Origin: Atherinomorus stipes
Lineage: Eukaryota; Chordata; Actinopteri; Atheriniformes; Atherinidae
Assembly: GCA_023101725.1 (NCBI GenBank)
Contig: JALJCO010013393.1
Coordinates: 434,001 to 498,000 of the forward strand
Length of the DNA stretch: 64,000 nucleotides
Direction: 5' to 3'
Both the position numbers and the translations under genes were made by a program. Positions 11,875 through 23,128 of the stretch are shown here, piece after piece; positions within the stretch are counted from its first letter, which is position 1, and each line of letters opens with the position of its first letter. Below the pieces are notes generated by a model, which saw only the letters and a list, made by a program, of their open reading frames with translations, did not search any database and was not told the DNA's origin.

Positions 11875-12024
11875 CAACCTGCTGCAATGAAAACCAAGAA
11901 TGCATCAATAATGGTGGATGTGTGGATGGATCTGGACATAAGATGGATATCTTTCCTGATGGCTGTGACAGTTGTTCATGTGATATCCGAACAATTGTTC
12001 TTTCCTTACTAAAATCAGCACAAG
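11875..12024 (+). CDS. candidate cysteine-rich exon (weak)
   Basis: A 150 bp open segment bounded by a plausible acceptor (a C/T-rich run, then AAAACAG) and a weak donor (ACAAG|GTAGAC). Read in phase 1-1 it gives CCNENQECINNGGC and then GHKMDIFPDGCDSCSC. The spacing C-x5-C, GHKMD, GC-x2-C-x-C resembles the end of antistasin- or VWC-like extracellular modules. No signal peptide exon, transcript or neighbour exon of the same module supports it. Chance, or a decayed exon, is as likely as a real gene. Confidence 0.18.
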
Positions 12025-12252
12025 GTAGACCCCCAGGCCACTGTTCCATGCCAGGACATGATAGAAATAAAGAAGAACAAGCATGTGACCAAAGTCAGCA
12101 CAGTGGTGATTATAAGCAGATACGAACATCCAGAGCCCTTACACATAACAAGAGAGTCAAACACTTTATGGGTTCGAATGAAGCTACGATCATAACCACA
12201 TGACACCTGGAAGATAAACGATTCCTTCCTAAACGACTGATTTCTGCTTCAG

Positions 12253-12362
12253 TTACTGACGTTAACAGCAAGGAGAGCGTCTGTCCATTTGCAGAGGTGC
12301 TTTCACAGCTTGACCACGTGCATCAGACTTTGCAAACTAAACTTCCAGACTGCAGAACTTAA
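12253..12362 (+). CDS. candidate terminal exon partner (weak)
   Basis: Preceded by a good acceptor (TTTCTGCTTCAG). In the phase that would continue the segment ending at 12024, it stays open for 35 codons, including VCPFAEVLSQLDHVHQTLQ, and stops at TAA 12360-12362. A strong donor-like AGACAG|GTGAGT follows at 12375, so the same segment could instead be spliced in another frame or be non-coding. The phase match with the upstream candidate is the only link between them. Confidence 0.15.
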
Positions 12363-12379
12363 TACAAGCAGACAGGTGA

Positions 12380-13240
12380 GTGTGCACGGAAAATACCCCC
12401 CATAGCTCTGCCGTCTGCCAGTCTGTCTCCACACACAAAAACAGGTCAGATTATAGCTGATCTGAAATAACAAACTCTGCCTCAGACTCCTGAATGGGAG
12501 TCTCCTTTTTTAAACTTTTCCTTTAGTTCTTCCAGTTTGTTTGGTCAGGCCAGCAAATAATCACAAAGAGCACTGTGTAAGCTGGAGGGAGCGTGCTTCA
12601 GCTTTATGCTAATCTGTCAAGTCTGGTGGTGTAGTGACCCGAGCTTTTTATGAACTCTGGACTGTGCTGAGTTTTCTAAGATGGAAAACAGTCTCCCTCG
12701 ATTGCTTTCAGCATGAGTCGGGTGAGGCATACACTCCAAACTGAATTTACCAGGTCACAGACAAAAACTCGGAAGATAAATGATTAGCAAAGGAGATCAG
12801 GGGGTGCACTCCAAAACAAAAAGAAAAAAAAAAAAAAGAGTAAAAATTAATCCTTTACTTTATGACACAAAATCTATTAAACTAAGCCAATAAACAGCTG
12901 CTTGCACTTGTCTGGGTTAGTTGAGAGCGGTGTGTATTACACTATGATTAAAATGACCTTTAATAACCCAACTTTGACACAAGGGCTGCATGAAATAGTC
13001 ATTTAATGTAACCACTTCATCTTAACGGTGACAGCAACCTGGTAGTGAGTGGATGTGAGTGGACTGCTGAATGATAACACATGTAAGACTGTAGGAAAGT
13101 GACAAACTAGACCATGTGACTGCAAGTAAAGGAATATTACACCAGATAGTGTAAAGGCAGCATAAAAAACTACTTCACAACAAGCAGCACATGTATTCAC
13201 ATTAGCACCAAGTGAGCTTCACACACTCAGACCACGACCA
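12380..13240. other. non-coding stretch, no feature recognised
   Basis: Contains only an A-rich run near 12818-12840. No inverted termini or repeat shared with other parts of the window. Confidence 0.35.
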
Positions 13241-14660
13241 GGGGCCTCATGTACAAAGAGTTGCGTGGATTTCCTACTGACCCCCGGCGCACGATCGAAT
13301 CCTGAAAACGTCATACGCACAAATGTTTTCAGATGTATGAATCTGTGTGCACGAATGGATCCAAGTACTTTTCCTTTGTACATCCCAAACAACGTGGAAT
13401 TGAGCGCACATGTTGGAGTACCTGGTGCCTCCCTGTCCACACCCCCAACATAAATAGGCAAATGACATTTAAATGAGATCTGCACCGGAGATTCTCCTCT
13501 CTGCACATCAGAAAGACAAAATATGAGCATGACAGTGAATGAATATTTTTAAAAATCACGGAGAACAAACTTGAGGCAGATTGTTTAAGTATAAATGCGC
13601 AAAAATGTGCACTTTAGCACGCTGTTATCCGCATCACACCCCAACAGAAAAGTGAAGGGGAGAGTGTGTGATGCAGTCAAAGATGTGGGGTCAGAGTCGC
13701 GCACACAAGCCGAAATAAGAAGCTTTTCTTCTTTCAGGGTGGTAGGAGTTTACGCGGGTGACTCCAGTTTTTCTCAAGGTAAATAAAAATATATTTGTGA
13801 AACGTGTGTTTATACAGTGGCCTCCTCACAGTCTGATGTCACTAGAAATACTGTATTCATTAGCTGACACAATCTGTTACCATAAGAGGACGTGTAGCAT
13901 TGGGAATTCCTCCTGCATTCCCTGCGTCACAGCCTCTGGGATTTCCTCATCCCGGGGATGCAGACATAACCGACCTGCGACTTTTAAACTGCCATACCGG
14001 CCGAGTCCCCCCCCCCCTGCTGTGTTTGCGTAAGTGCTTGCCCAGATCATCCTATAGATGTCCTCCGAAATTAAGTGGATTGATAAATAAATCGGCATAT
14101 AAGCGAATTTATTCGCTGGAGCGCGTGGAGGCGCAGCTGGGTGTGTTGCGCCCCCAGTCTGGCTTCAGCTCTGCGCACAGAGATGGTCTCTGGAAACCTA
14201 AAGCGGCTGACCAGCCACTTATCATTAAATCAGTAAACCTTCTCGGCCTCTGAATACACTCTCTCTGCATATCGCACCATTTCGAACGTTTTCTTCCAAA
14301 TAAAGCAGCCGTGCTGGACAGGAGCCTATATTTTGCACCACTTTGCACTTTTATACCCACTCTTAATTACAGACGCAGGTGTTAATTATTTATGAGGGCT
14401 GTTTGTTTATGTGTCTGACCACATCACTCAGTCTGGGGACTGGTCGTTTTCTCATTTATTTCTTTTAACAGTTTCCAGCGTCGCCTCCAAGTGTTGCCAA
14501 AGTCTCCACAGCTGTAGAAACATTTGTACGCAGGCCATGAAGTTGACGTGAAGCACCGCACATTTCCATGGTCATTTCATTCTTGATACATCTCGACTTT
14601 ACCGTGGAACTGATCGTACGCCACATTTTTGTGTGTACGAACCCTTTGTTCATGAGGCCC
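13241..14660 (+). mobile_element. PIF/Harbinger-like element, 1.42 kb
   Basis: The ends are inverted: left GGGGCCTCATGTACAAAGAG, right in reverse complement GGGCCTCATGAACAAAGGGT, followed by subterminal CGTACGC-type sequence. These termini are typical of vertebrate Harbinger-like elements. A Myb/SANT-like remnant lies at 13642-13735. No catalytic transposase domain is readable and no clear 3-bp duplication was found at the ends. Likely internally deleted. Confidence 0.6.
13642..13735 (+). pseudogene. Myb/SANT-like helix remnant of Harbinger accessory protein
   Basis: The frame reads RKVKGRVCDAVKDVGS, then ESRTQAEIR. This resembles the W-AI-AVN-V-RT-EIKKKW region of the Myb-like DNA-binding protein encoded beside the transposase in PIF/Harbinger elements. 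The expected tryptophans are lost or replaced and the frame continues into unrelated residues, so it is non-functional. The match is short and judged by eye. Confidence 0.4.
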
Positions 14661-15555
14661 TTGGTCTTATGTTTATCTTCTTCCTGCTTCTTTACATTTG
14701 TGGTGTACAAAAAACCCAATTACATAAACCACGAATGGAACAAATAGATAAATAAAACCAATAAATCAAACAGCCTAATAAAGTGGTGCAAAAAGATGTG
14801 AAAATATTTCAAAGTAGTTTAAGATGGTTATTTTATCAGTGTATGCTGGCAATAATTCATTAATCTTATCTGAGGAGATTTGTGACACAAAACATGATCT
14901 TTTCATCCAAATTTAGTATTTCCTTAAATATTCTGATAAACAATGATACTGATTAGTGATTTTTTTTTTTTTTTACCATTTTTAGGACACAGGTGGTAAT
15001 TTCTAAAAAATCCCAACTTTAAGCAGAGCAACAGATATGAAGACAAAAGTATGTCTCTGAAAATATTTGAGAGATGAAATGACTCCTGTCTTCTCTGTTT
15101 GTGTCAGGTCATGCATCCAACCCCCCATTCCCCCAGCCAGACTGGCACAGTGATGCCATTCAGACAGAGGAAAGCTGAGAGGGTCTGCTCTATCGACCAT
15201 ACGGAGAAGAAGTGCGATACCTTTTCTCGCTCTCTGTCACAATGAAGCTCCCACACAGGAGGTATCAGGTTCGAGTCTCACGCCTGCCTGCTCGCTTTTC
15301 ACCATTCATCCTCCACGCTGATAAGGAGAGAGAAAGAGGCCGAGAGGAGTGCAGTTTTGTGAAGGAGAGAAGAGTGAGGCTGTGAAGGAGGCATTAGGCT
15401 GAAAGAAAGGCAGAATGAATGAAAGGAAAACGTGAAGCTCTTGGAGAACAGAAAGATGAGCAGAAAGGAGAGGAGTGATGAAAACCGTCTGTGGAGAGGG
15501 GGAGGAGGGAAGGAGGAAGGGAAGAAAATGTGACGGACGGAGGCAGCAGAGTTGT
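14661..15555. other. non-coding stretch, GA-rich near 15330-15540
   Basis: Includes a GGTTCGAGTCTC segment at about 15270 that looks like a Pol III B box but lacks an A box or tRNA fold. 15330-15540 is strongly purine-rich on the plus strand. Confidence 0.35.
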
Positions 15556-15619
15556 TTCTGTGAGAATTCTTTATTAAAAAAATCCTAAAATAATCAGTTC
15601 ACTATCAGCTCATTCTAAT

Positions 15620-16350
15620 AATAACACGAGTGAATGAATAAATGAATGAGTGAATGAAATGAAGAAAAAATAATAATTAAATAAATTAATATATCAACAA
15701 TTAAACAAGTGAATGAATAATTCAATTAATGCAAGAACAATGAAATGAAAGAATAAATAATCAAATGAATGCGTGGATATTTAAATGAATGAATGAATGA
15801 AAAATGTTTTAATAAATGCAATCACAGTTAAATGAATGAATGTCTAATTTTATAAATGAACTATCAAATTAATTTATAATTGAATAAATGAATAAATAAC
15901 TGAATGAATGACTGATCAGACTACCCAAGGAATGAATGAATGAACAAATAAATAAATGAATGATTTGATTGATACATTACCATTTAAATGAATGAATGAT
16001 TTCATAAATGAGCAAATAAATAAATGAATAATAAATAAATAAATAAATAATTGAACGTATGAGCAACTGACCGACCAATGGAATGCATGAATACTTTAAC
16101 AAATGAACTAATAAATTAATTCATAATTAAACAAATGAATAAATTATTGAGTGAATGACTGACTGACAAAATGAATGATTGAATGAATGAATGAATATTT
16201 AAATTAATGCAATAACATTTAAATGGATGAATGAATAATTTGATAAATTAGCAAATAAATAAATAAATACATGAATAAATAATTGAACTACTGACTGATC
16301 CACCTACCGACTGACCAAAATAAATGAATGAATGAATGAATGCATTATTT
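15620..16350 (+). repeat. degenerate (TGAA)n/(TAAA)n microsatellite field
   Basis: About 730 bases dominated by TGAATGAA and TAAATAAA tetramers with frequent substitutions and short non-repeat spacers. Larger cassettes such as AATGAATGA-T-A-TTTAAAT-AATGCAATAACA recur at several places, which suggests segmental duplication inside the tract as well as slippage. Confidence 0.9.
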
Positions 16351-16711
16351 CTTAAATGTGAGGACCAAATAATAAACAAAGAGGTGAACTGAAGACGAGC
16401 AGCGCTCACGATAACTTGTACAAAAAGAAGTAGGATGAAGAGCTTTACTCAATCTTCTCTGTGATCAACGAACAATCACTTACTGTTTAAACCTTTCCCA
16501 GATTTTAATTACAGTTAATTACATATTTCTGTTTTCATAAGCCCAGTAATCAACCAAACAATAAACATTTTTACTGAAACAGAGCACATATCTACAGACA
16601 CAAAGGGCTCTAAATAAGTCTTCTGATCAGCGGTCGATGTTCCCTGACTGGATCATAACTTTAGGAATCCACTGCAGTGGACACATTTCATTCTGGGACA
16701 ATAATCCAGAC

Positions 16712-16986
16712 CAGTGGTTCACAACCTGTTTTCCCTGAGGTTGAGGACCTCCTTCATGCAACGAACAAAAAGCTGTGGACCTCCTTCGCCGCTCTTCACT
16801 GCTTGGCTTCATGCTTTCATGAGCCAGCTTCTCGCCACGCATCATGCCTTCTCAGCTCGTGTCTGTGTGGACATGACCTTCACTTCACTGTACTTACACT
16901 GGTTCTAAACAGTCAAAGCTTGGGGACCCCTCTGTGCTCTCTGGGGACTCCTTGGTGGGTTCCGGACCCCAGGTTGAGAACCACTG
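16712..16986. mobile_element. 275 bp hAT MITE with 8-bp target duplication
   Basis: Termini are inverted: left CAGTGGTTCACAACCTG, right in reverse complement CAGTGGTTCTCAACCTGGGG. Flanks are ATCCAGAC (16704-16711) and ATCCAGAT (16987-16994), an 8-bp duplication with one mismatch. The terminal motif and 8-bp duplication together identify a hAT (Charlie-like) non-autonomous element. Open frames across it are incidental. Confidence 0.88.
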
Positions 16987-16994
16987 ATCCAGAT

Positions 16995-17740
16995 TTTAAA
17001 TGGAGCTGCATGTATGTAATCACGCTTCGTATTTTTTTAAATTTTAAAAAGGCCATACAACATCATTGTCTCATCATTCTCTTTTCTACATGTCTTGGTG
17101 GTCTTCATCTTGTCTGTCCATGTGACTGTGGACAGTTTGATTGTCTCCAAGTCTACAATGATGTGTCCCAGAGATGAAATGGTGTGTTTAGTTGATGATA
17201 ATCGTGTTCTTTTCTGCAGCTCCCGGCCTGAAAGTCAGTTTGTATTAAATATCCTTTTTGTCTCACCTCCTCTTTGGTCATGGACGACCTCCTCTTCCTC
17301 CTTTCCTTTCTTGTAACCATCCTCACTATTTTCCCCATCCAACATTGCATCATGAGTATAAAGTAGCATCATAACAAATGTGCAGAGATGATGAAACGGT
17401 GATGGTGTAAACTGGCACGTTGCTGATCTGAGCCGTTTTGTTGACATCAGATGGAGTCCAGACATGATTATGTTGCCACATTTCACCTCTCCCACATCAG
17501 TTTTCTATAAAAGCTGTGCAAAATCATTTTCTTTTTGTATCAAGTAGAAAGGTCTATTTAACAAACAAGACTTACTTCCCAATTATCTGTTACAGCTCAA
17601 TCTCTAAATGTTAATGCCTCCAATTTTAAATAACACAAATAAATAAATAAATAAATAACACAAATGAAACATTGTGCAAATATTTGCTCTTAAAAATAAA
17701 TAAGCAAAACATTAATGTGGAAACTGGAGTTCCTGTTTGT
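16995..17740. other. non-coding stretch, short (AAAT)n at 17635-17660
   Basis: A brief AAAT tandem is the only structure seen. No element ends or exon-like segment. Confidence 0.35.
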
Positions 17741-17744
17741 TTAC

Positions 17745-18130
17745 TTTGCCAGAGAGTCCTCTCATTAATGGAGGAATGTTTGGGATCAGAAGTCAGGGGA
17801 CTCACCAGAGATTTGTCCCTCTGCGGTGGAAAAGGGGGGTCCAGACATGATAGAAATGTTTTAATCATTTTTCTCTCCCAGATGATGGCAGGTGACTCGA
17901 TACGCAGCTATCTGGGTGTTCATTGTGATAAGAAACAGGAGCGCTGAGAATCTGTTAACAAAAAGGCACAGTGCAGTCTTTCAAGGCCGCAGGAGGATTT
18001 CTACCAGGAGACCATTTTTTCCTCCCAACAATAAATCCTACATTTTAGGGAGAGCATTAATACATTTCTCAGAAATGCCTCGGCTCTATAATTGGTTTGC
18101 AACCCAATCCATTATAAAATGTTCTGTGGA
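17745..18130. promoter_or_regulatory. candidate conserved noncoding element
   Basis: Repeat-free, compositionally complex sequence with TAATCATT, GTTAACAAAAAGG, CATTAATAC and CTATAATTGG sites, lying between repeat-containing flanks. Suggested as a conserved noncoding element by texture only. Confidence 0.2.
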
Positions 18131-18479
18131 GAGGGGGAAAAAAAAACATACTTCAGTTTGAAGGTCACATTTTAGTGCTCTAAATTTTGTCTTTCTTTAA
18201 AAATATTTACCAATAAAAGCAGCTTCAAGTCCCAAAAAGTCCTGTTTCTCTGCGTAAAATGTAAAGAAAAAAACAGAACATAATGAACTGCAAAGCTCAT
18301 TAACTTATATTTTATCCCCAGTAGAACCTAAACAACATATCAGATGTAGAAACTGAGACATTATTTTTTATATATATATTTTGTTTTGAAAATATGGTAA
18401 CCAGTTAATATTTTAATCAAACTTTTAATTGAAAAAGTGAACTACAATCCCAACAAAGAACTTTCACTATATTGCCAAA

Positions 18480-19700
18480 AGTATTTGCTCACCTGCCTAG
18501 ACTCACATATGAGCTAAGGTAATATCCCATTCCTAATCCATACTGTAGGGTTCAAAGTGACATTGGTCCACCCTTTACAGCTAGAACAGCTGTGAACTCT
18601 TCTGGGAAGGTTGTCCACAAGGTTTAGGGGTGTGTTTATGGGAATCTTTGACAATTTTTCAAGAAGCGCATTTGTGAGGTCACACACGGATGTCGGATGA
18701 GAAGGCCTGGCTCTCAGTCTTCGCTCTAATTAATCCCAAAGGTGATCTATCGAGTTGAGGTCAGGACGCTGTGCAGGCCAGTCAAGTTCCTCCACAAAAG
18801 ACTCTGCATCCATGTTTTTATGGACATGTTGTTAGAGGAAGGGACCAGCTCTAAACTGTTCCCATAAACCCAGCCAGCATTTCCATGTGGGGCCCATATG
18901 GCTTAAATTCATCTGCATATGAGGGACCCAAGTGGGTTTGTCCATGGTTTCCATGGTGGCCCCACCTGTGTTTTCCCTCCACATATGGGGCCCATGTAAC
19001 TTAAACTATGAGATCTGCAAATTTGCCCAGTTCAAGCCCATGCCTATAGGTTATATGGGCAAATGCAGGTGGGGCCACCATGGAAACCGTGGACAAACCC
19101 ACTTGGGTCCCTCATATGCAGCAAAAAATTTAACCCATATAGGTCCCACATGGAAATACTGGCTGGGAAGTTGGGAGCATGGAATTGTCCAAAATGTCTT
19201 GGAACGCTGAAGCATTGAGAGTTCCTTTCACTGGAACTAAGGGGCCAAGCCCAGCTCCTGAAAAACAACTCCACACCATAATCCCCCCTCCACCAAACTT
19301 TACACTTGGCACCGTGCAGTCAGATAAGTACCATTCTCCTGGCAACCGCCAAACCCAGACTCGTCCATCAGATTGCTAGATGGAGAAACATGATCCATCA
19401 CTCCAGAGAACACCTCCACTGCTCTGGAGTCCAGTGGCAGCTGCTTTACACCACTGCATTCCATGCTTTGCATTGCACTTGGTTATACTTGGTGGATGGA
19501 TGCAGCTGCTCCACCATGGAAACCCATTCCATGAAGCTCTCTGTGCACTGTTCTTAAGCTGATCTGAAGGCCACATGAAGTTTGGAGGTCTGTAGTGATT
19601 GACTCTGCAGAAAGTTGGCAACCTCTTTGCACTTGGCGCTTCAGCATCTTCTGACTCCGCTCCATCAGTTTACGTGGCCTCCCACTTCATTGCTGAGTTG
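18480..19700 (-). pseudogene. Tc1-like transposase, dead
   Basis: Minus-strand fragments run in order. GRPRKLMERSQKMLKRQVQ and SLRTVHRELHGMGFHG give the N-terminal paired-like helix-turn-helix region. GGVLWSDGSCFSI and [16 protein letters not shown] give the DDE catalytic core, with the first catalytic Asp kept in [21 protein letters not shown] follows, then a C-terminal NLPRRV segment. An in-frame stop lies just before GRPRK, there are several frameshifts, and a 299 bp insertion sits after DILDNSMLP. Once a cut-and-paste transposase of about 340 residues; now non-functional. Confidence 0.93.
18869..19167. mobile_element. 299 bp inverted-repeat (foldback) element inside the Tc1 transposase
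   Basis: Both ends read CCCAGCCAG-ATTTCCATGTG in opposite orientation. The arms extend about 100 bases with few mismatches, through GAGGGACCCAAGTGGG and TTTCCATGGTGGCCCCACC. The short centre repeats part of the arm unit (GGGGCCCAT, CTTAAA, TCTGCA). It interrupts the transposase reading frame and leaves at most an AA duplication. Superfamily not recognised. Confidence 0.85.
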
Positions 19701-19993
19701 CTGTCATTCCCAAACACTTCCATTTTCTCATAATACAGCTCTAAGTTGACTGTGGAATATTTAAGAGTGAGGAAATTTTACGACTAGATTTGTTGTACAG
19801 GTGGCATCCTATCATAGTTCCACGCTGGAATACATTGAGCTCCAGAGAGTGATCCATTCTTTCACAAATGTTTGTAAAAACAGTCTGCATGCCTAGCTGC
19901 TTCATTTTATTCACATGTGGTCATGGAAGTGATTGGAACACCTGATTCCCATAAATTGGTTGGGTGAGCGAATTCTTTTTGCAATATCGTGTA

Positions 19994-20980
19994 GATAAAT
20001 AAAGGCCAAAGTCTGAATGAAAAATACGTTAATTACTTTGTGTTTTGAATATTCTAAATACAAACTTTGCATTTTAAATCCCCCTCTTTCACACAATCCT
20101 AGTCTTTCCTAGTTTGTACTCGGCTGCATGGTGTGCCCATCAAAATTAATTCCCACCCCTTTGGAAGATTTGGCTTACCGGCACAAGATCATCAGCATCC
20201 CGCCTTGTCCCGTACATAAAGAGATTCCTAGTAGATCCCACCATCTACAGTGTGTTATATCAAAATTCAAAGTCTTCACAATCCGAGTTAACCTGATTAT
20301 TTGTCAAATGCTCCTTGCTGTTACTTTCCAGCCTTTTGTTGCTCCTGTTCCAACTACCTACAGACGTGTTGCTGCCATCAGATTCACCACAGCGCATATT
20401 TTCTATGAACTGTCTTAGTTTCAACATCTGATATGTTGTTTATGTTCTCCTAGGAATAAAATCTGGGGTGATACAATTCATAAATCATTGTATTCAGTTC
20501 TCCATTTTTACACAGCCTCCTAACAATTTAGAATGGGGTTGTAAAGAAAAGATGTCACAAATTGTTTAAAAGAGAAATCTTTTCATTTGCTCAGTCAGTA
20601 GACACGTCATGAAGATGGTCAGAGGATGTATACATCCACAGTTCCACCACCACAGGGAAAACTATAACTGCTGATAGTTATAGTGTGATTATACTGCATC
20701 TGGTGATGATTAACAACATCTTTATTTTGTCGTAGATATCCTCAAAACATCAGTCAGACCTCAAACTGATTCAAACTTTACATGAAACTTCAACCAGTGC
20801 AAAGTTTCATACACACCAAACTGAAGCAGCAGCCACAAATAAATACACTCAGACCTCAACCACCACTGAAGACAACAGTCCAGATCTCTCCCCCACACAC
20901 AAACGCACCACAGAAAGCGCTCCTTTAACTGAAGTGGATTAGTCTCCACAATGCCGTCCTTTATTCCCAGCGGAATTTGC
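19994..20980. other. non-coding stretch, no feature recognised
   Basis: No repeat or exon-like structure recognised. The frame at 20128-20418 has no motif. Confidence 0.35.
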
Positions 20981-20984
20981 CTTT

Positions 20985-21175
20985 CTGGCCAGAGAGGACC
21001 CCCACCATCATCACCACTCAGTGAAAACCTTCGAAACTATTTTCACTTTTTAAAAACAATATCATCAATCAAGGCAGGTGGGCGGCTGTCAGGGGGCCAG
21101 GAATGCCCCACTTAGCCGTCACATGGTGGTGATTATTGTCTTCAGCATGGAGGGGAAACATGGAGACGAGGTTAT
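20985..21175. promoter_or_regulatory. candidate conserved noncoding element
   Basis: A complex, repeat-free block with CACATGGTGGTGATTATTGT and ATCATCAATCAAGGC. The call rests on texture only. Confidence 0.18.
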
Positions 21176-21179
21176 GACA

Positions 21180-23125
21180 GAGAGCTCCAAATAATGTGTC
21201 TATTGTCTCTGCAGGAAGGAACGGCTCTGTTATCCATTAAGATGTCCACCAGCAATGACACTGCACCTTCTTCATCCTTTATACTGTTGTTCACAGTGAA
21301 ATAATAACAATTATAGATGTGAACCAAATGAAAACAATCAGAAATGAACAGAGCCATAATCAGATTCTTAAATCTGGGTTGAATAATTCATTTTGCTGCA
21401 GCAACGAGAATGCCCTTGTCTAAGAAAAAAAAAATACTGCACTATTTTATTTTTTTTTAAATTTCCTGACATTTGTTTGAAAGAATAGCTTGTATTCGAA
21501 TGTTTTTTGATGGAGCTGAACAGTCTATTAACACCTGCTCTGTGAAAATACACGCGAGCATCATAGTTCAGTAGGCCTACAACATGTATATTACGTGCCC
21601 TTAAATAGCAATGAGGTCAAGTCAGCGTTAAGTGAAAGGAATGAATCATGTTCAAGCATTTCTAGTTTCTGTTTCTCCACATTATGTGAGCAGGCCTTAC
21701 CCACAATGCTTCACTTTAACTTAACTTTTACTCATAATGCATGAGTCACAAAGTTTGGCTGTGAAATATAATGTATGTATATGAGCTGGCATCTTGCATG
21801 TTGCAAGAGCTTAATGTTAAAGGAGCACATGGGGCAAATGTAAGCTGACTGCTGCATGCACAACAGTCAGGGAGTCTGGCATTGACATTAAAATATGCAT
21901 AGAATCAAGATTTATTTCCATACAACAGAAAGAAGTTTGGAAAAATCTCAACTGACTTGAATTAACTTGAGAAGTTCTGTGTGGTGACTCTTCCAGGATG
22001 CAGCTCACAGATTTAAAAGGAATCTCTGAATAAGAAGGAGAACAGTCCTTGTTGTTTACTTAAAATTTCAATCATTATGACTTCAGCATTTCATCTTTCT
22101 TTTTACAGGTTGTTTTCTTTTTGTTTTTTTCCATAAACAGATGGGACTGTAAGGTGTTAATAACAATTAATTATGAAATTTAAAGGTCATAGCTATAACT
22201 GTTTTATGAAAATAATTATTAGAAAAATAATACATCCACGGAACGTCATGCAGAATAAACATTAATTCTAACCAAATTTTTTAAAATGCAATCTTGGTGG
22301 GTCTAAACATAAATATTTACATCTTATCACCATGTTAACATTCTTTGTTGTTAGCATTAACTCTGGAGTTACTAGCTAGATTGCTATGTGCAGAAATCGA
22401 ATCTTCCTTTAGTTACATTTCTCAGATTCAAGCGGACAAAAGATGAAGCAGGATGAGGACTGAAGTAGAAAAGGGGCTCAAAAGCCCTGCAGAGGTTGCT
22501 GCCTTCCTCATGCATGTAAGTTAAATATTTGTTAATGTTAATTAATCGTTAGCAAGTTCTATAATGTTGCTAATAGCTGAATAACCCGTGTTACTATGCC
22601 ACCTACCGGTGAGGAGGAATTATGCTGCGTTCCATTTGAACTTGGAAATTCCCAGCTTCTGAGTAGGAAGTTTCAACTGGAACAGTTCGTATTAGAACCA
22701 ACTTGGCAGCAACCAACAAAACTAAACTTTTTCTGGTGTTACTGGAGACAGAGGTGGAGGAAGATATTGTTTACTTCCTTCTATTAGCTATGGGTGCTAT
22801 TGCAGGCCCCTCCCCTGTCCCAAAACACCCATATGGCTGCGGGAAGCAGCAGCTTCAATCTACAGACAGAACTGTAGGTCTTCACCTCTGCTCTATAAAC
22901 TGAAAATGAAACTCAAAGCTGCTACTGACTGTCAGATATTAATGCCTGTTGATAAGGAGTGTGCTGATATGAATTAATCAAATCTTGTCCTGTGGAAGTA
23001 TTTGAGGGAGTAGGCTGTAAACTACATTTATTTCTACCACATATATATTTATATATAAAAAAAAATGTAGAGAGTTTCTTTTATTTGTTTTGAGTTCCTC
23101 AATTTCAATCTCAGGTTATTTTATT
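21180..23125. other. non-coding stretch, no confident feature
   Basis: 22630-22690 begins ATGCTGCGTTCCATTTGAAC, which resembles the end of a fish hAT or Mutator-like element, but no partner terminus was found. The rest is A/T-rich with no tandem structure. Confidence 0.35.
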
Positions 23126-23128
23126 TAG

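Larger units (their letters stand above)
18465..19991 (-). mobile_element. Tc1-like transposon, interrupted by an inverted-repeat element
   Basis: Left terminus CACTATATTGCCAAAAGTAT; right terminus in reverse complement CACGATATTGCAAAAAGAAT, next to TA at 19992-19993. The left flanking TA is mutated. Without the 299 bp insert the length is about 1.23 kb, the normal size of a fish Tc1 element. It encodes a broken transposase on the minus strand. The inverted termini identify one full-length but dead copy. Confidence 0.93.

Noticed and set aside
15255..15290. Possible Pol III B box (GGTTCGAGTCTC)
   Set aside because: No A box at the right distance, no tRNA fold, and no SINE body downstream.
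15620..16350. CRISPR-like array
   Set aside because: Tetranucleotide slippage without conserved repeats and unique spacers; the host is a vertebrate.
16677..17177. 166-codon plus-strand frame
   Set aside because: It runs through the hAT MITE at 16712-16986 and unrelated flank, so it is incidental.
22630..22960. hAT or Mutator-like terminus (ATGCTGCGTTCCATTTG)
   Set aside because: No matching opposite terminus or target duplication could be found.
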